53,251 nucleotides of DNA from an uncultured Sphingobacteriales bacterium (GCA_937991535.1 CALKHN010000080.1:1-53251); one strand, 5' to 3'. Positions 7,120 through 16,517 are shown, counted from the stretch's first letter. The notes: generated from the letters alone by a model not told the origin. Translations and numbers: made by a program.

Positions 7120-9078
7120 TCATTTTGTCCAGGTATTGTTCGAGCTATCAACATCCGGAAATACATGATCAGGATCAATCACTACTTTGCTTAATGCTTC
7201 TTTGGTGTTTGCTTTAAATACCCATGTAGTATTGTTTTGCCAAATCTCAACAGGAAGTGTTTTTCTTGCGGTTTTGCCGCTTGCAGTGGTATATTCCACT
7301 ATTACCGGCATTGCCATCTGATCTGCGTTCTCTATACTGATCAATGCGCCTTGCGCCGGGTCGTTATTTACGTATTCCACATTTTTAACCACCTGGTCCA
7401 ATGCGTAATTATTCAGAATCATACCTCTCCAGAACCAGGCTAAATCTTCACCAGCACTGTTTTCCATGCTGCGGAAAAAATCCCAGGGCGTGGGATGTTT
7501 ATAGGCCCAGTCCCTGATGTATTTTTTAAAGGCATAATCAAACCTGTCCTGTCCCAAAATCTGATCACGCAATAACCCCAATGCATAACCGGGTTTAAAA
7601 TAAAGCAGGTTGCCAATATTTCTTTCCTTCATCGCATCCGGGGTGTTGTAAATGGCTTCAGACTGAGGGCCGAACATGTAGCCGATCTGGTGAGCGTCTC
7701 TTCCTTTGGATTTGTATTCACCCTTATTAAAATCGGCTGTAGAAATGCCATTAATGAAAGTATTGAAACCTTCATCCATCCAGCCGTATCTTCTTTCGTT
7801 GCTGCCAACAATCATCGGAAACCATGTATGGCCGAACTCATGATCGGTTACCCCCCACAATCCTGAACCTGTGGCTCTTGCACCACAGAATACAATGCCG
7901 GGATATTCCATTCCGCCCACATTGCTTGCTACATTTACGGCTGAGTAATACGGATAGGCGAACCAGCGCTTCGAATAATTTTCGATGGAAGCTTTGGTAT
8001 ATTCCGTAGACCTGCCCCATGCGCCTTTTCCATCGGATTCAACAGGGTAAACCGACATTGCCAGTCCTTTTTTCCCTTCGGGGAGATTGATCTTTGCCGC
8101 ATCCCAAATAAATGACCTGGATGCAGCCCATGCAAAATCGCGTGAATTGCTGATCTTATAATTCCAGGTAAGGGTTTGTTTTCCCGGCTGCGTTTTTACT
8201 TTGGCTACTTCATCTTTCCCGCGAATAATAATTGTTTTATCACTTTCTTTGGCCTGGTTGTACCGTTGCAGTTGCTGCGCTGTTAATACTTCTTTTGGAT
8301 TCTGCAATTCTCCCGAGCCAACTACAATCATGCCGGAGGGAGCAGTAATGTTTACATCAAAGTTGCCATATTCTAAATAAAACTCACCGGCTCCCAGGTA
8401 TGGATCGGTGTTCCATCCTCTTATGTCGTCGAACACGCACATGCGGGGATACCATTGGGCTACAGAAAAGATATCTCCGTTCGTGGTATTTAAAATACCG
8501 GTTCTGTCGGCGCCATATTGCGGAATGGTATAGCTATAAGCTATTTTAAGTTTCAATTCGCCGCCTTTTGATGCAAGAGGCTTATCAAGCCGCACCTGCA
8601 TACGGGTATCTGTTATTATATAACCGGCATTGGTTTCTGTTTGTCCGTTCACCAGTTTAACGGATTGAATGCTGAATCCGCCTTTAAATTCGCTGCTGGC
8701 ATCTCCATACCGGCTATGTCCTGTTGCCGGTATTTTCGCATATCCCCTTGATGTATCGTTAAATAAATTCTGATCCAGTTGCAGCCATAGATATGGAAGC
8801 TGTTGAGGGCTGTTGTTTTTATAATCGAGGGTAAGCGTTGCCGTTACTTCATTTTTGCCGTCGTTTAATACAGCGTCAATCTGGTAGCTGGCTTTGTTTT
8901 GCCAGTAGGCGGGGCCCGGCTCACCGTTTGCTGCACGGTATTCATTACCGTTATAGGTATAAAAGAGCGGAGAAAACAGTGCATGATAATCAGAACCTGA
9001 ACCTGTTGGCGCTACCTGCGCCATTAGTCCTGTAGCGGTTAATGCTGTAATCAAAATCAGTAAACTTTTCTTCATCAT
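7120..9078 (-). CDS. M1 family metallopeptidase (gluzincin), exported
   Basis: A 652-residue zinc aminopeptidase-like enzyme. A signal peptide (MMKKSLLILITALTATGLMAQ) is followed by the N-terminal beta domain and the catalytic domain with HEFGH (413-417) and the downstream Glu436 in WMDEG. The GGMEYP segment (388-393) takes the place of the usual GAMEN substrate-binding loop. It probably cleaves N-terminal residues from peptides in the periplasm or outside the cell. The frame is open to 9201, but only the ATG at 9078 puts the signal peptide at the N-terminus. The downstream ERAP-like domain is missing, as is common in short bacterial M1 members. Confidence 0.88.
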   Translation of the reverse strand: MMKKSLLILITALTATGLMAQVAPTGSGSDYHALFSPLFYTYNGNEYRAANGEPGPAYWQNKASYQIDAVLNDGKNEVTATLTLDYKNNSPQQLPYLWLQLDQNLFNDTSRGYAKIPATGHSRYGDASSEFKGGFSIQSVKLVNGQTETNAGYIITDTRMQVRLDKPLASKGGELKLKIAYSYTIPQYGADRTGILNTTNGDIFSVAQWYPRMCVFDDIRGWNTDPYLGAGEFYLEYGNFDVNITAPSGMIVVGSGELQNPKEVLTAQQLQRYNQAKESDKTIIIRGKDEVAKVKTQPGKQTLTWNYKISNSRDFAWAASRSFIWDAAKINLPEGKKGLAMSVYPVESDGKGAWGRSTEYTKASIENYSKRWFAYPYYSAVNVASNVGGMEYPGIVFCGARATGSGLWGVTDHEFGHTWFPMIVGSNERRYGWMDEGFNTFINGISTADFNKGEYKSKGRDAHQIGYMFGPQSEAIYNTPDAMKERNIGNLLYFKPGYALGLLRDQILGQDRFDYAFKKYIRDWAYKHPTPWDFFRSMENSAGEDLAWFWRGMILNNYALDQVVKNVEYVNNDPAQGALISIENADQMAMPVIVEYTTASGKTARKTLPVEIWQNNTTWVFKANTKEALSKVVIDPDHVFPDVDSSNNTWTK

Positions 9079-9209
9079 CTGGTTGTCGTTTTTTGTGCAG
9101 GTGACACTGCCGGCATCATGGCATATCCTTAACGCTGCGTATTTGAAATTGTATAGCTGAATATAAATAAAACTGCCACTGTTGCTACCCTTAATGTACA
9201 AATAGGTTG

Positions 9210-9962
9210 TTATTGCAGTGAAGCCAATAGTGTTCTCCCCTCTGCTTTCAACGATTCATCATCACCGGTACGGGGTGGCATTTTCACCATTTTATTTAAT
9301 ACTTCTATTGCTTTACCGGTACTGTGATTTTTTATATACGTATTAGCCAGGTCAAGGTAATTGACAAGCATCCAGGGATTGGCGGTCCGGGCCTTTTCAA
9401 AATTCAGGATGGCGGTTTCAAGTGAAGCTTTAGGCATTCCCCCGAACAATACTTTAACGGCGGCTTTTTCCGCTACATTGAGGTTGTAAATTTCGGCATT
9501 CCATTTACCTGTTATGTATAAAGCGCCGGCATGTGCGGGATTGAACAGCAAAGCCGAATCGGCATAATTCTTCATGTCTCTCAGGTATGCTGCTTTTTCT
9601 TTGCCTTTGGCTACGGTGGCCAGTTTCATAGCGGCATAAGCCATTGCGTAGTTGGCGTCTGCATAATTCTGTTTTTGTTTTAACGCCGCTTCAGCATAAG
9701 ATTTCGCTGTAGCAAAGTATTCAGCTTTTTTATTGTCGTCTTTAAACCTGCTGCCAATTCTTCCCGTAAGTTCTGCTGCCCTGCATAAAGCTTTAACATT
9801 AGATGGCTGAATCTTCAATACAGATACATATGTATCTAATGCTTCTGTTTCTTTTAAATTTTTTTCGAGCTTTGCGGCTTCTTCCAGAACAGGTTCCATA
9901 TCCTGCGTATATACCATACAGGCGAACAGCAATCCTATTGCAGATAAAACACCATATTTCAT
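9210..9962 (-). CDS. Exported TPR-repeat protein
   Basis: A 250-residue protein with a short signal peptide (MKYGVLSAIGLLFACMVYTQ) and helical repeats with the TPR spacing of Ala/Tyr/Leu, for example LETAILNFEKARTANPW and ALDTYVSVLKIQP. The arrangement resembles the RMD-like TPR proteins of Bacteroidota. It likely acts in the periplasm as a scaffold. No catalytic motif is seen. It lies 130 bp upstream of the M1 peptidase on the same strand and may share its transcript. The folB gene is 39 bp further upstream. Confidence 0.75.
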   Translation of the reverse strand: MKYGVLSAIGLLFACMVYTQDMEPVLEEAAKLEKNLKETEALDTYVSVLKIQPSNVKALCRAAELTGRIGSRFKDDNKKAEYFATAKSYAEAALKQKQNYADANYAMAYAAMKLATVAKGKEKAAYLRDMKNYADSALLFNPAHAGALYITGKWNAEIYNLNVAEKAAVKVLFGGMPKASLETAILNFEKARTANPWMLVNYLDLANTYIKNHSTGKAIEVLNKMVKMPPRTGDDESLKAEGRTLLASLQ

Positions 9963-10001
9963 AATTGAATGCTGGTTTTGGATGATAACGTGATCGTAAT
10001 A

Positions 10002-10361
10002 TTAATCGGAATACCTTTTGTTATAGGTAACGCTGGTTTCGCCCTGAAAATTAAGCATGGGCGGGTTAATTTTGCTTACAGAAACGTTAATTTCACGCAC
10101 TACCGGAAATTGTTTTTTAATCTGTTGCGCAAGATCCATTGCTACGGTTTCCAGCAGGGGTTCAGGGATGGACATCCTGTCTTTTACCAATTGGTATAAT
10201 ACAGCGTAGTTAATGGTATCCTGTAACCGGGTGATCATTTCCACGGGCTCATTAAAATATACATCCAGGGTTACCTCAAAATCATTTCCGGTAGACCTTT
10301 CCTCTTTATACAAACCATGAAAAGCATGAAATTTTAAGTGATGGAGGGAAATTTTCAGCAT
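10002..10361 (-). CDS. folB: Dihydroneopterin aldolase
   Basis: A 119-residue enzyme of the FolB family, which converts 7,8-dihydroneopterin to 6-hydroxymethyl-dihydropterin in folate synthesis. Recognisable features are LHHLKFHAFHGLYKEER near the N-terminus (the H-G-x-x-x-x-E block), the central INYAVLYQLV segment, and LLETVAMDLAQQI with the conserved Glu of the pterin site. The length is typical. A long array of 7-bp repeats lies directly upstream of its start. Confidence 0.93.
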   Translation of the reverse strand: MLKISLHHLKFHAFHGLYKEERSTGNDFEVTLDVYFNEPVEMITRLQDTINYAVLYQLVKDRMSIPEPLLETVAMDLAQQIKKQFPVVREINVSVSKINPPMLNFQGETSVTYNKRYSD

Positions 10362-10365
10362 AGAG

Positions 10366-10484
10366 GTATGAGGTTACAGGTTTCAGGGTACAGGGTACAG
10401 GTTTCAGGTTTCAGGGTACAGGTGTCAGGTATAAGGTTTAGGGTATAAGGTATGAGCAATCAGCAGTCAGCTTTCAGCTATAAG
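10366..10484 (+). repeat. Array of 17 degenerate 7-bp tandem repeats
   Basis: From 10366 to 10484 the sequence can be cut into 17 consecutive 7-bp units, nearly all ending in AG: GTATGAG, GTTACAG, GTTTCAG, GGTACAG, GGTACAG, GTTTCAG, GTTTCAG, GGTACAG, GTGTCAG, GTATAAG, GTTTAGG, GTATAAG, GTATGAG, CAATCAG, CAGTCAG, CTTTCAG, CTATAAG. The stretch up to trxB (10485-10599) continues with related CTCACnTTTC and GTGAGAC words. It lies between folB and trxB. Similar units occur near 14143, 29692 and 31850. Confidence 0.9.
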
Positions 10485-10599
10485 TTACGATTCACCTCTC
10501 ACGTTTCACCTCTCACTTCATAACTTCCATCCTGTGAAACGTCAAATGTGAGACGTGAGATCATTGACCATTCATATTGACTGCTCACTTCTCATACCC

Positions 10600-11547
10600 T
10601 CAATGCAATCCCTTTTCGCCCAGCCATCTTTCTGCATCCAATGCGGCCATACAGCCTGTACCGGCTGCCGTTACCGCCTGCCGGTATACTTTATCCTGCA
10701 CATCGCCGGCGGCAAATACACCTTCAACATTGGTTTTAGTAGTTCCTGGTATTGTTTTAAGATAACCTGCTTCATCCATTTCCAGCCAGCCTTTAAAAAT
10801 GGTGGAATTGGGTTCATGACCTATCGCCACAAAAAAGCCACTAACGGGGATCGTTTGCGATTCACCGGTTTTTGTATTTTTAATGCGTACTGCTTCTGTT
10901 TTGGTTTCTCCGAGTATTTCTTCGGTTTCTGTATTCCAGTAAATTTTGATGTTAGGCGTTTTAAAAACCCTTTCCTGCATCACTTTTGAAGCACGCATTT
11001 CATCACGCCGCACAATCATGTGTACCGCAGAGCAGAGTTTGGAAAGGTACAGGGCTTCTTCTGCAGCAGTATCGCCAGCCCCAACAATTGCCACCTCTTT
11101 TCCACGGAAGAAAAATCCATCACATACCGCGCACGCACTTACACCAAAACCATTCAGCCGTTCCTCACTTTCCAGTCCAAGCCATTTGGCAGAAGCGCCA
11201 GTTGCAATAATTACGGTATCAGCTTCCATTAATTTTTCATCATCTATCCATACTTTATATGGCTGTTCCGAGAAATCAACTTTAGTTGCCAGTCCAAAGC
11301 GAATGTCGGCGCCCATACGGATAGCCTGCTTTTCAAAGTCAGTCATCATTTCCGGACCCTGCACACCATCGGCATAGCCTGGGTAGTTTTCAACTTCTGT
11401 AGTAATGGTTAGTTGCCCGCCGGGTTGAATGCCCTGGTATAAAACAGGTTTCAGGTTTGCGCGTGCTGCGTAAATAGCAGCCGTATATCCTGCCGGTCCC
11501 GAACCTATAATCAAACAATGTACTTTTTCCGTTGCTTTATCTTCCAT
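10600..11547 (-). CDS. trxB: Thioredoxin-disulfide reductase
   Basis: A 315-residue flavoenzyme that reduces thioredoxin with NADPH. It has the FAD motif GSGPAG (15-20), the redox-active C139-A-V-C142, the NADP-binding GAGDTA (156-161) and the C-terminal GVFAAGDVQD FAD segment. The start at 11547 is supported by an AAAGGAAG Shine-Dalgarno sequence 5 nt before it, unusually clear for this phylum; the eight upstream in-frame residues do not belong. CAAAATTA at 11615-11622 reads TAATTTTG on the minus strand and may be its -7 element. It could supply electrons to the small thioredoxin-like protein at 5219. Confidence 0.95.
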   Translation of the reverse strand: MEDKATEKVHCLIIGSGPAGYTAAIYAARANLKPVLYQGIQPGGQLTITTEVENYPGYADGVQGPEMMTDFEKQAIRMGADIRFGLATKVDFSEQPYKVWIDDEKLMEADTVIIATGASAKWLGLESEERLNGFGVSACAVCDGFFFRGKEVAIVGAGDTAAEEALYLSKLCSAVHMIVRRDEMRASKVMQERVFKTPNIKIYWNTETEEILGETKTEAVRIKNTKTGESQTIPVSGFFVAIGHEPNSTIFKGWLEMDEAGYLKTIPGTTKTNVEGVFAAGDVQDKVYRQAVTAAGTGCMAALDAERWLGEKGLH

Positions 11548-11758
11548 AATACTTCCTTTTAATCTTGCCACGGGTTATCAGTAACCACGTGTTTTTTTAT
11601 CCAATAAAATCCCGCAAAATTAACTGTAATTATGCAATCGGTAAAAAGGCATATCGCAGGCATTGAATATCATGTTAATAACTCAGCGCGTTACAAGGAA
11701 TTCCATTGAATGCAGGCTTGATATTGGTTAGATGTTTTAGGTGAATTCTATATAAAAC

Positions 11759-11796
11759 AAAAAATCCCGGCATCTGAACAATTTCAAATGCCGGGA
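11759..11796 (-). terminator. Rho-independent terminator of rpoD
   Basis: On the minus strand TCCCGGCATTTGAAA pairs with TTCAGATGCCGGGA (one mismatch), followed by six T. It lies about 30 bp after the rpoD stop. Confidence 0.85.
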
Positions 11797-11825
11797 ATAT
11801 TTCAGGCTTTTCTTTTTTTAAAAAT

Positions 11826-12683
11826 TTATCCCAGGTACGCTTTTAGCGAGCTGCTGTAACGAGCTTTCTGAAGGCGTTTGATCGCTCTTTCCTTGATCTG
11901 GCGAATGCGTTCTTTGGTAAGATCGTATTTTTGTCCGATTTGCTCAATTGTAACCCCATTTTCGCCATCCAGCCCAAAATAAGCATTCACAATTTCAGCT
12001 TCACGTGGACTTAGTGATTTCAATACTCTGCGAATTTCATTGCGTAAAGAATCTTTCATTACATCATCATCTGTTTCTGCGCCACCTTCCAGCAAGTCGC
12101 CCATTGCCACATCTTCTGCTTCGTGCACAGGTGCATCTAATGAGGTATGGCGGGTATTACTTTGAAAAATGTTGTTGATTTCGGTTTCACTCATTTCCAG
12201 CAGTTCAGCCAGCTCTTCGGTGCTCGGTTCACGTTCATGTTCCTGTTCAAATGCCATATAAGCTTTATTGGCCTTATTGTAAGTGCCAATTTTATTTTGA
12301 GGTAAACGTACCAAACGACCCTGTTCGGCCAAAGCTTGTAAAATAGACTGGCGGATCCACCAAACCGCATAAGAAATGAATTTAAAGCCTTTGGTTTCAT
12401 CAAATCGCTGTGCAGCCTTAATTAAACCTAAGTTTCCCTCGTTAATCAAATCACTCAATGATAACCCCTGGTGCTGGTATTGTTTTGCAACGGAAACAAC
12501 AAACCTGAGGTTAGCCTGCACCAATTTATCCAAAGCCCTCTGATCCCCCATTTTAATGCGCTGTGCCAGCACGGTTTCTTCTTCTGGTGTGATCATAGAA
12601 ATTTTAGATATTTCCTGCAGATATTTTTCAACCGCCTGCGAATCGCGGTTGGTAATTTGTGTTGCAATTTTTAGTTGTCTCAT
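11826..12683 (-). CDS. rpoD: Primary RNA polymerase sigma factor RpoD (Bacteroidota type)
   Basis: A 285-residue sigma-70 of the short primary type found in Bacteroidota, with almost no region 1.1. Region 1.2 (AVEKYLQEISKISMIT) is followed by region 2 (NLRFVVSVAKQYQHQGLSL, GFKFISYAVWWIRQSI), region 3, and region 4 with the helix-turn-helix TIEQIGQKYDLTKERIRQIK. It directs RNA polymerase to housekeeping promoters of the form -33 TTG / -7 TAnnTTTG, which are visible upstream of several genes here. It has its own terminator. Confidence 0.95.
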   Translation of the reverse strand: MRQLKIATQITNRDSQAVEKYLQEISKISMITPEEETVLAQRIKMGDQRALDKLVQANLRFVVSVAKQYQHQGLSLSDLINEGNLGLIKAAQRFDETKGFKFISYAVWWIRQSILQALAEQGRLVRLPQNKIGTYNKANKAYMAFEQEHEREPSTEELAELLEMSETEINNIFQSNTRHTSLDAPVHEAEDVAMGDLLEGGAETDDDVMKDSLRNEIRRVLKSLSPREAEIVNAYFGLDGENGVTIEQIGQKYDLTKERIRQIKERAIKRLQKARYSSSLKAYLG

Positions 12684-13058
12684 ATCCTTCTAATTAATAT
12701 AAAATTATTTTTATAAGTATTTACGTTGAAAACGAATTAGCTAAATTGCCAGTGCGTCTGGATAGAGACAGGTTTGCGGGCTAAAGAGTTGCAATATGGG
12801 TGCAAACGATATGTTATTTATTCCCGATACTGTGCCTGAGACGATTGGTAAAGGTAATACGCAAAATTTTCATCTCATAGTAGTTTATGGGGAAAGACGT
12901 AAAAAAAGACAAAATAAAATGTATAATTAACATTTTTGTATTATGCAAACGATTGTGTTGCGGACGGCATCCTGTAGTATCTTGGTTGGCCTATATGGTT
13001 GAGCCTGCGTTGAATTTCTATGGTGTTCCAAAATGAACAGTCGTTGTATATTCGTGAT
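12684..13058. other. 375-bp intergenic region between divergent rpoD and threonine aldolase genes
   Basis: It must hold the rpoD promoter and the threonine aldolase promoter. TATATTCG (13047-13054), next to the aldolase start, resembles a -7 element with one change, but no convincing -33 partner was found. I see no RNA gene or repeat. Confidence 0.5.
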
Positions 13059-14090
13059 ATGATCATAGATTTTCGTTCAGATACGGTTACCCGGCCAACC
13101 CCTGGCATGCTGGAAGCCATGCTTAAGGCAAATGTGGGGGATGATGTTTTTGGAGAAGATGAGATGGTGAACAGCCTTGAGGCTTTTGCAGCGGGTATAT
13201 TCGGAATGGAAGCCGGTATTTTTTGTGCCAGCGGCACTATGACTAATCAAATTGCGATAAAATGCCATACACAACCGGCTGATGAAGTGATCTGTGAAAG
13301 CCAGTCTCATATATACCAGTATGAAGGTGGTGGTATAGCTTTTAATTCGGGATGCCAGGTAAAGCTTATTGATGGTAACCGCGGGCGTATAACCGCAGAA
13401 GAGATCAGCGCCGCCATCAATCCCAATGATGTGCATAAACCGGCCAGCAGGCTGGTGAGCCTTGAAAATACTTCAAACCGCGGCGGCGGAAGCTGTTACG
13501 ACATACACGAAATAGAAAAAATAAGGGAATTGTGCAATCAGAGGAATTTACAGCTGCATTTAGACGGAGCCAGGTTATTTAATGCAATGGTGGCCCGCAA
13601 TGAAGCTCCCATTGTTTATGGAAGATTATTTGATAGTATATCCATTTGCCTGAGTAAGAGTTTGGGTGCTCCTGTTGGCAGCATATTATTAGGTAAAAAA
13701 GAATTCATACATAAAGCGCGGCGTGTAAGAAAGCTTTTGGGCGGGGGTATGCGTCAGGCAGGTTACCTGGCGGCAGCCGGCTTATATGCATTGCAGCACC
13801 ACATTACCAGGTTGAGCGAAGATCACGGGCATGCACAGCAAATAGCAAAAGCATTACAAGGGCAGCATTTTGTAAAAAATATAATGCCCGTAGAAACCAA
13901 TATCATCATATTTGAGGTAAGCACTCCCTATACCGGCCGGCAGGTTACAGAAAAACTAAAAGAAAAGGGAGTACTGGTATACGCGATTTCGCCTACACGT
14001 GTGCGTATGGTACTGCACCTGGATGTTACGCCTGCTATGGTAGCCCAAACCTGTGCTGTTGTGGCCGGCTTGCGATTAGACCCCGCCTGA
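13059..14090 (+). CDS. ltaE: Threonine aldolase (PLP-dependent)
   Basis: A 343-residue fold-type I PLP enzyme that splits L-threonine or allo-threonine to glycine and acetaldehyde. It starts with the family hallmark MIIDFRSDTVTRP, and the Schiff-base lysine is in SICLSKSLGAPVGS. HLDGARLFNA carries the cofactor-contacting Asp. An in-frame ATG at 13020 would add 13 residues not found in the family, so the ATG at 13059 was chosen. The start lies only a few bases after a possible -7 element, so the mRNA may be nearly leaderless. The gene is followed by pgi on the same strand, which has its own promoter. Confidence 0.92.
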   Translation: MIIDFRSDTVTRPTPGMLEAMLKANVGDDVFGEDEMVNSLEAFAAGIFGMEAGIFCASGTMTNQIAIKCHTQPADEVICESQSHIYQYEGGGIAFNSGCQVKLIDGNRGRITAEEISAAINPNDVHKPASRLVSLENTSNRGGGSCYDIHEIEKIRELCNQRNLQLHLDGARLFNAMVARNEAPIVYGRLFDSISICLSKSLGAPVGSILLGKKEFIHKARRVRKLLGGGMRQAGYLAAAGLYALQHHITRLSEDHGHAQQIAKALQGQHFVKNIMPVETNIIIFEVSTPYTGRQVTEKLKEKGVLVYAISPTRVRMVLHLDVTPAMVAQTCAVVAGLRLDPA

Positions 14091-14142
14091 CCCTCCTCCC
14101 CCTGCCGTGTGCCGGCCATATCCGGGCATGAGGAGTGGATGG

Positions 14143-14163
14143 GTTTCAGGTTGCAGGTTCCGG
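14143..14163 (+). repeat. Short copy of the 7-bp repeat family
   Basis: GTTTCAG, GTTGCAG and GTTCCGG follow one another between the threonine aldolase gene and pgi. They match the units of the array at 10366-10484. Confidence 0.55.
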
Positions 14164-14255
14164 ATTTTGAACTTCTTTATTCGGATTTGAGACGTATCCG
14201 CCCCGGCTGACAGATTTTGTTTGTTTTTTGTAATTAGGTTCTTGTAATTTGCTTC

Positions 14256-14285
14256 TTGATGCTTGCTCCCTGATTCCTATCTTTG
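14256..14285 (+). promoter_or_regulatory. Bacteroidota-type promoter of pgi
   Basis: TTG (14256-14258), a 19-nt spacer and TATCTTTG (14278-14285) match the phylum's -33/-7 consensus. The pgi ATG is 16 nt downstream, giving a very short leader. Confidence 0.75.
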
Positions 14286-14301
14286 GGCAAATCAATTACA
14301 T

Positions 14302-15954
14302 ATGTCATTTCCTCATGTAAACCCGCTTCAGACTGCTTCATGGAAAGCCCTTGCGGAGCATTATGCTGCCATGCACGGTAAAAAGATAAAGGACCTGTTC
14401 AAAGATAACCCGGCTCGGTTTGAGCAATATTCAATTTCTTTTGAAGATATTTTATTTGATTATTCCAAGAACATTGTTGATGAAAAAACACTTTCATTGC
14501 TTTTTAGCCTGGCCGGCGAATGCCATCTGAAAGATGCCATAGCGGCAATGTTTAGCGGGGAAAGGATCAATCAATCGGAAGACCGCGCTGTATTGCACAC
14601 TGCCTTACGTAATTTTTCGGGAAAACCGGTTATTACGGATGGAACGGATGTGATGCCTGGTGTACAGCAGGTACTGGCGAAGATGAAAACCTTTGCCGGC
14701 CGCCTGCATAGTGGTGAATGGAAAGGATATACGGGTAAAAAGATAAAGTATATCGTTAATATTGGTATCGGTGGCAGCGACCTGGGTCCGGTAATGGTTA
14801 CTGAGGCACTAAAACCTTATTGGGCAGAGGGAATACAAACCTGGTTCGTGTCGAATGTTGACGGCACTCATATTGCTGAAACTTTAAAAAAAGTAACACC
14901 GGAGGAAACCCTTTTTCTTATCGCCTCCAAAACTTTTACTACGCAGGAAACCATGACCAACGCCCACACGGCAAGGGACTGGTTTTTACAAACCGCCAAA
15001 GATGAGAAGCAGGTAGCCAAACATTTTGTGGCTCTTTCTACTAATGAAAAAGAGGTAGTGGCTTTTGGGATTGATAAAGCCAATATGTTTGAATTTTGGG
15101 ATTGGGTAGGCGGCCGCTACAGCCTTTGGAGCGCTATCGGGCTTTCTATTGTGCTTACTATAGGCTATGATAATTTTGAACAATTGCTAAAAGGCGGATA
15201 TTCAGCCGATCTTCATTTTCAAAGTACGCCTTTTGAGAAAAACATACCTGTTTTAATGGCGCTTGTTGGACTGTGGTATACCAATTTCTTTGGTACGCAA
15301 ACTGAAGCTATTCTTCCCTATGATCAGTATATGCACCGGTTTGCCGCTTATTTTCAACAGGGTAATATGGAGAGCAATGGCAAATATGTTGACCGCAGTG
15401 GTAAAAGGACTACTTATTCCACCGGGCCTGTTATATGGGGCGAACCGGGAACCAACGGGCAGCATGCGTTTTACCAGTTAATTCACCAGGGCACGGTTCT
15501 TATTCCCTGCGATTTTATCGCTCCCGCTATCAGCCATAACCCTGTCGGTGACCATCACCCGAAGTTATTGTCTAATTTTTTCGCGCAAACAGAAGCGTTA
15601 ATGAATGGTAAAACAAAAGAAGAGGTGGAAAGTGAGTTGGGCAAGTTAACCGAAACACAAAGGGAAAAACTTGTACCCTTTAAAATCTTTGAGGGCAACA
15701 GGCCCACTAATTCATTTTTAATTAAAAAAATTACACCGTACAGCCTGGGTCAGTTAATTGCCTTGTATGAACACAAAATTTTTGTACAGGGTGCAATATG
15801 GAATATTTTCAGCTTTGACCAGTGGGGAGTAGAATTAGGGAAACAATTGGCCAATAGAATTTTACCGGAGTTAAAGGATAATGAAAAAATAACCGCACAT
15901 GATTCTTCAACCAACGGGTTGATTAACCGGTATAAGGAAATGAGAACATTATAG
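14302..15954 (+). CDS. pgi: Glucose-6-phosphate isomerase
   Basis: A 550-residue enzyme that interconverts glucose-6-phosphate and fructose-6-phosphate in glycolysis. Family signatures are NIGIGGSDLGP, SKTFTTQETMTNA (phosphate-binding), GGRYSLWSAIGL, and GEPGTNGQHAFYQLIHQG with the catalytic Glu/His. The C-terminal segment VQGAIWNIFSFDQWGVELGK contains the last signature with the conserved Lys. The length is that of the long bacterial/eukaryotic form. The frame opens earlier with a TTG at 14263, but that lies upstream of the -7 element, so the ATG at 14302 is the start. Confidence 0.97.
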   Translation: MSFPHVNPLQTASWKALAEHYAAMHGKKIKDLFKDNPARFEQYSISFEDILFDYSKNIVDEKTLSLLFSLAGECHLKDAIAAMFSGERINQSEDRAVLHTALRNFSGKPVITDGTDVMPGVQQVLAKMKTFAGRLHSGEWKGYTGKKIKYIVNIGIGGSDLGPVMVTEALKPYWAEGIQTWFVSNVDGTHIAETLKKVTPEETLFLIASKTFTTQETMTNAHTARDWFLQTAKDEKQVAKHFVALSTNEKEVVAFGIDKANMFEFWDWVGGRYSLWSAIGLSIVLTIGYDNFEQLLKGGYSADLHFQSTPFEKNIPVLMALVGLWYTNFFGTQTEAILPYDQYMHRFAAYFQQGNMESNGKYVDRSGKRTTYSTGPVIWGEPGTNGQHAFYQLIHQGTVLIPCDFIAPAISHNPVGDHHPKLLSNFFAQTEALMNGKTKEEVESELGKLTETQREKLVPFKIFEGNRPTNSFLIKKITPYSLGQLIALYEHKIFVQGAIWNIFSFDQWGVELGKQLANRILPELKDNEKITAHDSSTNGLINRYKEMRTL

Positions 15955-15975
15955 AGGAATATTTGTATAGCAAGA

Positions 15976-16005
15976 AAAGACCCCGGGCATGTATCCGGGG
16001 TCTTT
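15976..16005. terminator. Bidirectional terminator between pgi and the DUF3276 gene
   Basis: AAAGACCCCGG (15976-15986) pairs exactly with CCGGGGTCTTT (15995-16005). The convergent genes end on either side. The minus-strand reading is followed by TTTTCTT, the plus-strand reading by a shorter T-tract. Confidence 0.85.
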
Positions 16006-16036
16006 CAATATGTTAGGCAGTTAGAACAATGAGCAG

Positions 16037-16471
16037 TTACCACTTATCCACTTCTTCATCCGCACCGTTATTTTGAACGGGTACTTCCACCACTTCATCA
16101 GCAACAGGTGTTTTGGCTACCGCTGTAACTGCTTCTTCATTTACTCCTTCCATTTCTGCTTCTTCATTTTCACCAACAGGCATGTCATGATTAAATGCGT
16201 CGAAATCAAAATCCGGCATCAACTCGGTTTTTACATGATCAACAGCTTCGTTAAGTGCTTTAATGAATTTGTTGAAATCTTCCTTGTACAGGAAAATCTT
16301 GTGCCTGTCATACCCATTGTCATTAAAACGCTTACGGCTTTCAGTGATTGTTAAATAATAATCCTGATTGCGTGTGCTTCTAACGTCAAAGAAATATGTT
16401 CTGCGTTTTCCTGCGCGAATGCGCTTGCTGTACACACTCTCCATCCTTTTGTCATTGTTGTCGTACGCCAC
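16037..16471 (-). CDS. DUF3276 family protein (PUR-alpha-like nucleic acid-binding)
   Basis: A 144-residue protein. Residues about 12-85 match the PUR-like repeat of DUF3276: VYSKRIRAGKRRTYFFDVR, then YYLTITESRKRF and HKIFLYKEDFNKFIKALNEAV. The rest is an acidic Glu/Val-rich tail of low complexity. PUR domains bind single-stranded nucleic acid. The family is widespread in Bacteroidota, and its cellular role is poorly known. It has a clear promoter (16518-16548) and a shared terminator, so it is transcribed alone. Confidence 0.88.
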   Translation of the reverse strand: MAYDNNDKRMESVYSKRIRAGKRRTYFFDVRSTRNQDYYLTITESRKRFNDNGYDRHKIFLYKEDFNKFIKALNEAVDHVKTELMPDFDFDAFNHDMPVGENEEAEMEGVNEEAVTAVAKTPVADEVVEVPVQNNGADEEVDKW

Positions 16472-16517
16472 AGTAATAATTTTTTAAAGGTTTAACTTGT
16501 CCTGTTTTTAAGAGTGA

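Noticed and set aside
10366..10484. CRISPR array
   Set aside because: Units are 7 bp, contiguous and degenerate, with no spacers.
10946..11377. A 143-codon plus-strand open frame opposite trxB
   Set aside because: Fully overlapped by trxB; no start context and Ser/His-rich composition typical of a shadow frame.
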